A DNA stretch of 7,033 nt from Myxococcales bacterium (GTDB lineage Bacteria; Myxococcota; Polyangia; Fen-1088), in NCBI GenBank assembly GCA_003153875.1, contig PMBY01000169.1, positions 26,227 to 33,259 of the forward strand, in the 5' to 3' direction. Under the pieces are notes generated by a model. That model searched no databases and was not told the origin of the DNA. It worked only from the letters and a program-made list of their open reading frames with translations. This document shows, piece by piece, positions 1 through 6,066 of the stretch; the first letter of the stretch is position 1, and the number at the start of each line of letters is the position of its first letter. The position numbers were made by a program, and so were the translations under genes.

Positions 1-18
1 GAATTTCAATCAGTAGTG

Positions 19-519
19 CTAGTTCATTTTCTGATACTTGGCCGCCGGCAAACCGCAGATGGGGCACTTCTCGGGCGGCTTGCCGAATTCCAGGTGGCCG
101 CAGACCGGACACAGGTAGATGTCCATCGCGTTCAGATCCTTGCCCGCCTGCAGAGCGGCCAGGGCTTGCTGGTAGAGTTCCGCGTGTACGCGTTCAGCCT
201 TGTTTACGTAGTCCAGCATGGTCTTGGCCTTGTGGTTCTCGCTCTTGGCCTGTTCCACCATGGGCGGGTACATCTCGGAGTACTCGTAGGTCTCGCCGGC
301 AACCGCGGCTTGGAGATTCTCGACCGTCGAGCCCACGCCGCCCATGTTCTGTAGATGGGAGAGCGCATGGATGGTCTCGGCCTCGGCAGCGGCGCGGAAA
401 AGCTTGGCGATCACGGGATAGCCGTCCCTCTCTGCGCGGCGGGCAAAGGCGAGGTATTTTCGATTGGCCTGGCTCTCGCCGGCAAATGCGGTCTTCAGGT
501 TTTCAATGGTCGCAGGCAC
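19..519 (-). CDS. rbr: Rubrerythrin (diiron peroxidase with C-terminal rubredoxin-like domain)
   Basis: This 166-residue protein has the classic two-domain rubrerythrin plan. The four-helix ferritin-like domain (about 1-130) shows all expected diiron ligands: E15 in GESQANRKY, E48 and H51 in EAETIHA, E76 and E79 in GETYEYSEMYP, and E109 and H112 in KAERVHAELY. The C-terminal domain has a rubredoxin-type Fe(Cys)4 site, C137-P-V-C140 and C152-P-I-C155. In known family members the rubredoxin centre passes electrons to the diiron centre, which reduces hydrogen peroxide to water in the cytoplasm of anaerobes and microaerophiles. The start is GTG at 519, chosen because AAGGAG (526-531 on the minus strand) lies six bases upstream and the protein begins as the family does (MPATIENLKTAFAGES). 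The stop is TAG at 19-21; the 18 bases beyond it show nothing. It is the minus-strand gene after pilT, separated by about 200 bases holding a large palindrome, so it is probably transcribed independently. Nothing is missing or truncated. Confidence 0.96.
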   Translation of the reverse strand: MPATIENLKTAFAGESQANRKYLAFARRAERDGYPVIAKLFRAAAEAETIHALSHLQNMGGVGSTVENLQAAVAGETYEYSEMYPPMVEQAKSENHKAKTMLDYVNKAERVHAELYQQALAALQAGKDLNAMDIYLCPVCGHLEFGKPPEKCPICGLPAAKYQKMN

Positions 520-525
520 GGGGGA

Positions 526-531
526 CTCCTT
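526..531 (-). promoter_or_regulatory. Ribosome binding site of the rubrerythrin gene
   Basis: On the minus strand this reads AAGGAG, six bases before a GTG codon (519-517). It decides the start, because no ATG precedes the conserved N-terminus of the protein. Confidence 0.8.
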
Positions 532-598
532 TTGCTGTGAGACTCAGTGATTGCCAAAGCATGGCGGCTGCGCGCGGGCTGCGCAAGGGCCACGCTAT

Positions 599-718
599 TT
601 CACCACAGAGGACACAGAGGTCACAGAGCCGGATCGGACAGGGAAGGGTTTGGTCACGTCCGATCCGACCCCTTTCTTCCTGTCCGACCTCTGTGTTCTC
701 TGTGCTCTCTGTGGTGAA
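599..718. repeat. Large imperfect palindrome with CACAGAG 9-bp units
   Basis: The left arm opens with TTCACCACAGAG and the right arm closes with CTCTGTGGTGAA. Each arm holds three CACAGAG (or CTCTGTG) heptamers at an exact 9-base period: 604, 613 and 622 on the left; 689, 698 and 707 on the right. The outer arms are symmetrical about position 658.5, with mismatches only in the two-base spacers. Further in, TCGGACAGG (634-642) pairs with its complement at 679-687 after a bulge. A second perfect 10-bp inverted repeat lies inside. The element starts immediately after the pilT stop codon (719-721) and ends about 80 bases before the rubrerythrin start. A transcript would fold into a long hairpin, which could end or stabilise the pilT message. 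From memory, similar CACCACAGAG-type palindromes recur between genes in several GC-rich bacteria; I cannot test copy number here. It encodes no transposase and does not look like a CRISPR repeat. Confidence 0.85.
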
Positions 719-2230
719 TCATCCGCGCCCTTCGCGTACACGGCGTTGCAGCTCGACCGGATCCCGGGCAGCGGCCACCGCCACTTCGCGACTGATGCGA
801 CCGGCTCGCACCAGGTCGAGCAGCGACGCATCCAACGCGACCATCCCGTCGTCGCGTCCGGTCTGGATTTGCGTGGTCAACTGGTGGGTCTTGCCCTCGC
901 GAATGAGCGCTCCGACCGCGTAGTTGACCATGAGGATTTCCAGCGCGGGATAGCGCGTGCCAGGCAGAACACCTTCCAGTAGCTGCTGGGTGACCACCGC
1001 GCGCAGCGAGCCAGCCACTTGCAACCGGATCTGCGCCTGCTGGTGCTCGGGAAAAATGTCCACGATGCGGTCGATGGCCATGGCTGCGCTGCCACTGTGC
1101 AAAGTGGACAGCACCAGATGCCCGGTCTCGGCCGCAGTCAACGCCAGGGCCACGGTTTCGCGATCGCGCATCTCACCCACCAGGATGATGTCAGGACATT
1201 CGCGCAAGGCCGCGCGCAGACCGGCGGCGAAGCTCTCCACATGGGTGCCGACTTCGCGCTGATGAATCAGGCAGCGCCGGGGCTGGTACACGAACTCGAC
1301 GGGATCTTCCAGGGTGATAACGTGGCGGGCGCGGGTTCGGTTCACCAGTTCCACGATGGCGGCCAGCGTGGTGGACTTGCCGCAACCGGTGGGGCCCACG
1401 AGCAGCACCATGCCGCCGGTCAAATTCCCGAGGGCGCCGACGCTGTCAGGCAGGTTCAGTTCGGCCAGGGTAGGGGCGTGGCGATTCACCGGCCGCAGCG
1501 CCAAGGCCAGGCCGTGCGCCTGCCTGAAGACGTTGACCCTCAGTCGCTGCGGTCCTTCGGCGTCGAGGGCAGGTGCTTCCCAGGCCAGATCTACGCTGCC
1601 GCTCTCGTCGAGACAGCGGCGACGCGGCGGATCGAGCAGCGACTCGACGAACCCCAGGATTTCTTGCTGGTCGATCGCTTCACCCGACGCTGCCAGGCCC
1701 TCGGCTGTGCGGATCCACAGGGGCTGCCCTGCGGACACGATGACGTCTGACACGGTTTCATCGATGGCGCGGGCGATCAAGCCCGCCAGGCGGGACGACG
1801 TGGCTGCGACTGTCCCGGCGGACGAATTGACGGCTGGAGTGGTCGCAGCCGCGGCACCGGCCGTTGCGACGCGCGCGTCGGCGGAGCGCGGGCTGACCGG
1901 GGCGGGCGGCGCCGGCTTTGCCAGAACATCACCTGTGCGGCGCAGCTTCAGTGACAGCTTGTCAGCGCCCCTGCGCGCCTCGACGGCAAAAACGCCGTGG
2001 CGTTCCGAGCGGTAGACGGCGTCGCAAGCGCCCGAGGCGCGTAGCCGGTCAAGATCGCCTGGGGCGAGGGCCTCGGCGGCGAAAGTCTCGAGTATTTGCG
2101 GGGCGAGCGGGGGCATGGTCAGGCCGCGGCCCTGGGCACCGATGAGCACCGGCGGCTCGCGCGCCCGCAACACAATCCCGGTCGCCTTCTGCGCGTCAAT
2201 CAGCGCGAGCAGAGAATCGATGGCTGCCAT
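719..2230 (-). CDS. pilT: PilT-family type IV pilus retraction ATPase with duplicated N-terminal domain
   Basis: The protein has 503 residues; ordinary PilT has about 345-380. The motor core is complete: Walker A GPTGCGKST (279-287), Asp box from VITLEDPVEF (305-314) to the region near QREVG, Walker B-type CPDIILVGEMRD (345-356) with the expected catalytic Glu353, and His box ETGHLVLSTLH (368-378). A C-terminal AGRISREVAVAAARDP (476-491) matches the PilT end region. In the family, hexamers at the inner-membrane base of the pilus hydrolyse ATP to depolymerise pilin, powering twitching and DNA uptake. Residues about 147-250 are the usual PAS-like N-domain. Residues 1-100 look like a diverged second copy, joined by an Ala/Pro/Thr-rich linker (about 103-145). 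The Walker B region has Cys345 where PilT usually has Asp. The ATG at 2230 has only a weak GAGG next to it. No other pilus genes are nearby, so this is probably one of several paralogues and may not be the main retraction motor. Confidence is high for the family and moderate for the exact role. Confidence 0.9.
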   Translation of the reverse strand: MAAIDSLLALIDAQKATGIVLRAREPPVLIGAQGRGLTMPPLAPQILETFAAEALAPGDLDRLRASGACDAVYRSERHGVFAVEARRGADKLSLKLRRTGDVLAKPAPPAPVSPRSADARVATAGAAAATTPAVNSSAGTVAATSSRLAGLIARAIDETVSDVIVSAGQPLWIRTAEGLAASGEAIDQQEILGFVESLLDPPRRRCLDESGSVDLAWEAPALDAEGPQRLRVNVFRQAHGLALALRPVNRHAPTLAELNLPDSVGALGNLTGGMVLLVGPTGCGKSTTLAAIVELVNRTRARHVITLEDPVEFVYQPRRCLIHQREVGTHVESFAAGLRAALRECPDIILVGEMRDRETVALALTAAETGHLVLSTLHSGSAAMAIDRIVDIFPEHQQAQIRLQVAGSLRAVVTQQLLEGVLPGTRYPALEILMVNYAVGALIREGKTHQLTTQIQTGRDDGMVALDASLLDLVRAGRISREVAVAAARDPVELQRRVREGRG

Positions 2231-2245
2231 GCCTCACAACCTAGC

Positions 2246-2263
2246 AAAACCCGCGCCGGCGGG
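2246..2263 (-). terminator. Short GC hairpin followed by T-run upstream of pilT
   Basis: Reading the minus strand, CCCGC (2263-2259), a four-base loop and GCGGG (2254-2250) are followed by TTTT (2249-2246), 15 bases before the pilT start codon. This looks like a small intrinsic terminator or attenuator. The stem is only 5 bp, and such stems arise by chance in GC-rich DNA. Confidence 0.25.
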
Positions 2264-2312
2264 GCGTACCTACGCGCTTGTGCTCTGGTCGGTCGGCCGA
2301 TGAGCCGATACG

Positions 2313-2341
2313 TTGACAGGATTCGCGGGCAGCCGTAGAAG
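2313..2341 (+). promoter_or_regulatory. Sigma70-like promoter for the lipoprotein gene
   Basis: A perfect -35 hexamer TTGACA (2313-2318), a 17-base spacer, and a -10-like TAGAAG (2336-2341, four of six matches to TATAAT). Transcription would start near 2348, giving a leader of about 57 bases before the lipoprotein start. It lies in the divergent region between pilT and this gene and points the right way. It is a prediction from sequence match alone. Confidence 0.5.
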
Positions 2342-2392
2342 GGCAGCTGAGGTGGGTGGGAGCTTCTTTCCTTCCCTGTTGCCCTCTTCGAC

Positions 2393-2398
2393 AAGGAG
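2393..2398 (+). promoter_or_regulatory. Ribosome binding site that selects the lipoprotein start
   Basis: AAGGAG lies six bases before the ATG at 2405. It directly touches the earlier ATG at 2399, which is therefore an unlikely start. The choice shortens the protein by two residues. Confidence 0.8.
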
Positions 2399-2404
2399 AT
2401 GACC

Positions 2405-2722
2405 ATGACTCGTACGATGAGGCTGCTTTCGCTGCTGGTTCTTGGTGGGGCACTGGTTGCCACGGGTTGCGAGGACAAAGTCTGCAAGGAGGCTCTCAGC
2501 AAGGCGACCGCTGTCAAGGCCGAGATTCTGAAGTCGGCGGAGGCTATGAACGCTGAGGTCATCTCTTTGAAGGCCAAGCTGGCTGCCACTGAGAAGAATC
2601 TAGAGGCGGCGGAGAAAGCGGTGGACGAATGCAAGGAGGCTGCTGCCAAAGCCGATGAGAAGAAGCCAGCCAAGACGAAGGGCAAGAAGGCCAAGAAGGG
2701 CAAGAAGGGCAAGCGGAAGTAG
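2405..2722 (+). CDS. Small coiled-coil lipoprotein with polylysine tail
   Basis: The product has 105 residues. It begins with a short basic N-terminus, a hydrophobic stretch (about 7-20) and a lipobox-like VATGC with Cys22, so it should be a lipid-anchored envelope protein cut by signal peptidase II. From about residue 38 to 83 a regular 3-4 heptad pattern is visible: positions 45, 52, 59, 66, 73 and 80 are A, V, L, L, V, A, and positions 48, 55, 62, 69 and 76 are M, L, T, A, C. That predicts a long, parallel, probably oligomeric helix, like Braun's lipoprotein Lpp, with Cys76 at a core position and Cys27 near the anchor. The last 20 residues are almost all Lys, Gly and Ala (GKKAKKGKKGKRK at the end), a tail that could bind peptidoglycan, acidic glycans or nucleic acid. 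It has its own promoter and converges on nrdJ across 16 bases. I do not recognise a named family; the structural analogy to Lpp is inference. The gene itself is well supported by its RBS, signal and composition. Confidence 0.85.
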   Translation: MTRTMRLLSLLVLGGALVATGCEDKVCKEALSKATAVKAEILKSAEAMNAEVISLKAKLAATEKNLEAAEKAVDECKEAAAKADEKKPAKTKGKKAKKGKKGKRK

Positions 2723-2738
2723 TCGCTCGCCCGCGTCC

Positions 2739-4565
2739 TCACTGGCACGCAATCCCGTCGCAGGCTGCTCCGCTGTCTGCCAGCAGAACCCGGCCCGTGG
2801 GACTGTTGGCCGGGAACACGGTGAGGCCCTTCAGTCCCACTGCATGAGCGCGCTGGAACAGGCCGAGCACGCCCTCGAAGCCGTAGCCCGCTGGCAGATT
2901 CACGGTTTTGGAAATGGCCGCGTCGACGTACGGCTGCAGAGCGGCTTGCATGTCCAGGTGCGCTTCGGGCGCCATGCTCGAGGCGTCGACCATCGCCCCA
3001 GGCGGACCGGCGTCGAAGCCGGCCAGTGATTCAAACAGCGCGACGGCGTAGTCGGTGAGTTCCAGGATCTCGGGTGGGCCGTCGAGCCGGTGGACCAGAC
3101 GTTGGTAGCGCGGCCGGAAGATGGGCTCGATGCCACTCGATACGTTGCCGGCCAGCAGGCTGATGGTGCCGGCGGGCGCCACCGCGAGCAGCTGCCCGTT
3201 GCGAATCCCGTCGCTGCGGATGAGCATCTGCAAGTGCTCGGGCAGGGCCGCCACGAAAGGCGACAACAAGAATCGATCGACGTCGAGCGCCGGGAAGGAA
3301 CCGCGCTCGCGCGCCAGATCGATGGACGCGCGATAGGCGGCGTGGGCCACGGTGCGCATGATGGCGGCCGCGGTCTGGCGTGCCTCCTCGCTGTCGTAGC
3401 GTTTCCCCAGCATCAACAGGGCATCGGCCAGACCGGTCACGCCCAGCCCCAGCCGTCGGGTAGCGTGCGCTTCAGCGGCCTGCTCGGGCAGGGGGAAGTG
3501 CGAGACATCGATCACGTCGTCGAGAAAACGCACCGCCAGGGCGGCGGCCGCCGCCAGCGCGGGGAGGTCGAAGGCCGCCCGGGCGGTGAATGGCTCCCTG
3601 ACGAAGCGGGGCAGAATGAGCGAGCCCAGGTTGCAGGCGCCGTAGGGGGGCAGGGGAAGCTCGCCGCAGGGATTGGTCGCGGTGATGCGCTCGCGGTACC
3701 AGAGGTTGTTTCCCTGGTTCACGCGGTCGACGAAGATCACCCCGGGCTCGCCACTCTGGTAGGCAGCGCGCACGATGCGTTGCCACAGGTCGCGCGCGTG
3801 CACGCGGCGCCACACCCGACAGGCCACCGCCCCGGTGCTGCCGGTCCATGCGCGCATCTCGATCGGCGCGCCGGGCTCGCCGTCGGCGAGACCATCGGCC
3901 GGAAAGACCAGGGCGAAATCGCGGTCAGCGGCCACCGCGGCCATGAATTCGTCGCTGATCTGTACTGACAGGTTGAAGCTGGCGAGCGCGCCACCGCCTC
4001 GTTTGGCGTCGATGTACTCTTCGATGTCGGGATGATCGCAGCGCAGAGTGGCCATCATGGCGCCCCGCCGCTCGCTGGTGTTCTGCAAGGTGGCGCACAT
4101 AGTGTCCCACACGCGCATGAAGGACACCGGCCCGGTGGCCACCTGCCCGGTCGAACGTGCGCGCGCCCCGCGCGGCCGCAAGGTGGAGAAGTCGGTGCCC
4201 ACGCCACCGCCTTGTTGCAGGGTGATCGCGCTTTCCTGCAGGGCAGAGAAGATCCCTTCCATGGAATCCTGCACCACGCCCATGACGAAGCAGTTGAACA
4301 AGGTCACGCGCCGGGAAGTGCCGGCACCAGCCAGGATGCGCCCGCCAGGCAAGAATCCGTGGCCCAGCAGCAGTTGCTCAAATCGGCCAGCCCACTCAGG
4401 ATCGGATTCGGGCTGGGCCACCGCCCGCGCCACCCGTCGAAGAGTGTCGGCCAGGGTGGTCTCACTGCCCTCTTGTCGGTAGCGCAGTTCCCAAATGCGC
4501 TGCGAGATGGGAGGCAATTGCTCGCCGGCTGCCGTCGCATCCTGAATCTGACCGTGGCTTGTCAT
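2739..4565 (-). CDS. nrdJ: Class II (adenosylcobalamin-dependent) ribonucleotide reductase
   Basis: The 608-residue protein makes deoxyribonucleotides from ribonucleotides, generating its thiyl radical with adenosylcobalamin instead of a diiron partner subunit. It therefore needs no NrdB and works with or without oxygen. Visible motifs include NCFV (Cys92) and ACNLGSL (Cys311), the redox pair; NPCGELPLPPYG with the catalytic N298-x-C300-x-E302 triad; GGGVGTDFSTLRPRGA (119-134); and the phosphate-binding PAGTISLLAGNVSSGIEPIF (464-483). SKTVNLP (552-558) follows, and the C-terminus is CDGIACQ, a C-x4-C shuttle pair (602 and 607) like the tail of NrdA. The N-terminus (SQRIWELRYR, then a Thr-Leu-Ala-Asp segment) starts as the NrdJ family does, with no ATP-cone, so overall activity control by dATP is not expected. 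The frame is open for 50 more codons upstream, but ATG 4565 is chosen because it fits the family start and leaves room before the divergent gene at 4699. No strong Shine-Dalgarno or cobalamin riboswitch is visible upstream. Confidence 0.94.
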   Translation of the reverse strand: MTSHGQIQDATAAGEQLPPISQRIWELRYRQEGSETTLADTLRRVARAVAQPESDPEWAGRFEQLLLGHGFLPGGRILAGAGTSRRVTLFNCFVMGVVQDSMEGIFSALQESAITLQQGGGVGTDFSTLRPRGARARSTGQVATGPVSFMRVWDTMCATLQNTSERRGAMMATLRCDHPDIEEYIDAKRGGGALASFNLSVQISDEFMAAVAADRDFALVFPADGLADGEPGAPIEMRAWTGSTGAVACRVWRRVHARDLWQRIVRAAYQSGEPGVIFVDRVNQGNNLWYRERITATNPCGELPLPPYGACNLGSLILPRFVREPFTARAAFDLPALAAAAALAVRFLDDVIDVSHFPLPEQAAEAHATRRLGLGVTGLADALLMLGKRYDSEEARQTAAAIMRTVAHAAYRASIDLARERGSFPALDVDRFLLSPFVAALPEHLQMLIRSDGIRNGQLLAVAPAGTISLLAGNVSSGIEPIFRPRYQRLVHRLDGPPEILELTDYAVALFESLAGFDAGPPGAMVDASSMAPEAHLDMQAALQPYVDAAISKTVNLPAGYGFEGVLGLFQRAHAVGLKGLTVFPANSPTGRVLLADSGAACDGIACQ

Positions 4566-4698
4566 GTGTGGACGTCCCGTCCCAGCAATCAAAGCATACC
4601 GCGCCCAATATCCATGTGCCTCTTGACGGCGACGCGGCAACAAGTGAAGTTGAGCCGCCCGTGCCATCTGATCGCGGCACCCAGGGAGCAGCCGAAGC
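4566..4698. promoter_or_regulatory. Divergent intergenic region between nrdJ and the glycan operon
   Basis: These 133 bases must carry the promoters of both nrdJ (minus) and the flavoprotein gene (plus). On the minus strand TATGCT (4598-4593) is a possible -10 without a convincing -35. On the plus strand TTGACG (4623-4628) resembles a -35 but has no good -10 at 17 bases. I see no NrdR-type palindrome and no B12 box. AGGGAG (4683-4688) is the likely ribosome site for the plus-strand gene. Confidence 0.5.
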
Positions 4699-6066
4699 TT
4701 GCCATCCGACAACAATCACGATTTCGTCATCCTCGGCGGGGGAGTGGCGGGTGTGACTTTCGCGCTGGAAGCGAGTCGGCGCGGCCGGCGGGTTGTGCTG
4801 CTCGAGAGCGAAGATCAGGTTGGCGGCCTGGCGCGCACTTTGCGTTTCGGCGACTTCCGCTTCGACATCGGCGGTCACCGCTTTCACAGCCGCTGGCCCG
4901 AAATCACGCAGTGGGTGCTGGAGGTGTTGAACGGCGACGCGGCCGAGGTGCCCCGACGCAGCCGCATTCGACTCGGCGGCCGCTATGTCGACTACCCGCT
5001 GCGTTTTCCCAATGCCCTGGCTGCGTTCAATCCATGGCAATCGGCGCGTATCTTGGCCAGCTACCTGCGGGCCGCGCGCCCGCGGCTGCGCCAGCGGCCC
5101 GAAGTTTCGTTCGAAGACTGGATCGTGCGGCGCTTTGGTCGGTCGCTGTACGACATCTATTTCAAACCCTATACCGAGAAGGTCTGGGGTTTCCCTTGCT
5201 CCGAGCTTTCCGCTGACTGGGCCGCACAGCGCATTCGTCTGCCCAGCTTGAGAGCGGCGGTGGTGGGCAGCCTGCTGCGCCGGTCACCGGCCCCTTCCAC
5301 GTTGCTGTCGCAGTTTCTCTATCCGTCGCTGGGCATCGGAACTCTGCCCGAGAGCATTGCGGACAAGGCACGTCAGACCGGCCGGGCGACCATTCGCACA
5401 GGGTGCCAGGTGACCCGCGTGGAACCAGACGGTGCCTCGGGCGGCTGGCGGGTGACTTTTCACGGGGCCGACGGCGAGGCGGCCGTCACTGGCGCGAGAC
5501 TGGTGTCCACGATTCCCCTGGAGGTATTGGTCGGCCTGTTGCCTCTGCCCCAGGTGGAGGTCGGGGCGCTGGTCGCTGGGCTGCCCTATCGCAGCCTGGC
5601 TTGCGTGTTCCTTTCGGTCGATGGCCCACAGGTCAGCCAGGACAGCTGGACCTATTTTCCGGATCGCGATCTGGTATTCGGGCGCACCCACGAACCAGGC
5701 AACTGGAGCCCGCGCATGGTGCCCGAGGGCAAGACTTCATTGTGCGTCGAGATCTTCTGTTCACAGGGCGATGAGGTGTGGCGCCGATCCGACCCAGACG
5801 TGATCGAGCCGGTGCTGGCCGGCCTGGATCGCTTGCGTTTCTTGCCGCGTGCGCGGGTGCGCGAGGCGTGGGTGCGGCGCGTGTCGCACGCCTATCCGGT
5901 GTACCGCGTGGGCTACGCCGAACCGCTTTCACGCGTCGGCTTGGCGCTCTCGCGCTGGCCAACCCTGCACCTCTTGGGTCGCACCGGGACGTTCCGCTAC
6001 CTCAACCTCGATGCGGTGATCCGCGAGGGCTTGGCCTTGGCGGGATCGCTGTGCCAAGGCCCATGA
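4699..6066 (+). CDS. FAD-dependent oxidoreductase, UDP-galactopyranose mutase/protoporphyrinogen oxidase-like
   Basis: The protein has 455 residues. It opens with a Rossmann dinucleotide-binding motif (ILGGGVAGVT, 11-20), with Glu36 at the end of strand two for the ribose, followed by GGLARTLRF and FDIGGHRFHS (55-64), hallmarks of the HemY/amine-oxidase and UGM superfamily. FKPYTEKVWG (155-164) resembles the YTxKQWG motif of UDP-galactopyranose mutase. Near the C-terminus LLGRTGTFRYLNLDAVIREG (425-444) fits the second FAD-binding segment. The start is TTG at 4699 with AGGGAG ten bases upstream; stop codons in frame at 4651 and 4669 exclude an earlier start, and a later one would lose the Rossmann loop. 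Its stop overlaps the next gene, a flippase, by ATGA, so the two are translated together. That context argues for a redox or isomerase step on a nucleotide sugar or lipid-linked sugar, not haem synthesis. The substrate is unknown. Confidence 0.88.
   Translation: MPSDNNHDFVILGGGVAGVTFALEASRRGRRVVLLESEDQVGGLARTLRFGDFRFDIGGHRFHSRWPEITQWVLEVLNGDAAEVPRRSRIRLGGRYVDYPLRFPNALAAFNPWQSARILASYLRAARPRLRQRPEVSFEDWIVRRFGRSLYDIYFKPYTEKVWGFPCSELSADWAAQRIRLPSLRAAVVGSLLRRSPAPSTLLSQFLYPSLGIGTLPESIADKARQTGRATIRTGCQVTRVEPDGASGGWRVTFHGADGEAAVTGARLVSTIPLEVLVGLLPLPQVEVGALVAGLPYRSLACVFLSVDGPQVSQDSWTYFPDRDLVFGRTHEPGNWSPRMVPEGKTSLCVEIFCSQGDEVWRRSDPDVIEPVLAGLDRLRFLPRARVREAWVRRVSHAYPVYRVGYAEPLSRVGLALSRWPTLHLLGRTGTFRYLNLDAVIREGLALAGSLCQGP

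Noticed and set aside
604..628. CRISPR-like short repeat array
   Set aside because: The 9-bp periodic heptamers are far too short and too close, there are no spacers of the right size, and no cas gene is near.
551..982. Open frames through the palindrome and the pilT 3' end
   Set aside because: They cross the non-coding repeat and the antisense of pilT, and translate to low-complexity sequence with no start signal.
1019..1750. 243-codon plus-strand open frame opposite pilT
   Set aside because: It lies opposite the Walker and Asp/His boxes of the ATPase, has no domain signal, and is explained by the low frequency of stops in GC-rich antisense frames.
719..2230. GspE/PilB-type assembly ATPase instead of PilT
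   Set aside because: There is no tetracysteine zinc motif between the ATPase boxes, and GEMRD, the His box and the C-terminal AGRI segment fit the PilT branch.
4623..4651. Promoter starting at TTGACG for the flavoprotein gene
   Set aside because: The hexamer at a 17-base distance is GAAGTT, a poor -10; the match is no better than chance.
4566..4698. Cobalamin riboswitch or NrdR box ahead of nrdJ
   Set aside because: Expected from the gene's chemistry, but neither a B12-box-like GCCACTG nor an NrdR palindrome is visible in the 133 bases.
4566..4715. N-terminal extension of nrdJ to 4715
   Set aside because: The extra 50 residues are Arg/Leu-rich without family similarity, run past the divergent gene's start, and have no better ribosome site than the ATG at 4565.
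3090..5216. Long plus-strand open frames opposite nrdJ (3090-3968 and 4032-5216)
   Set aside because: They are antisense shadows in GC-rich DNA: composition is rich in Gly, Arg, His and Gln, no recognisable motif appears, and the opposite strand has a full set of reductase motifs. The second also runs into the flavoprotein gene in another frame.
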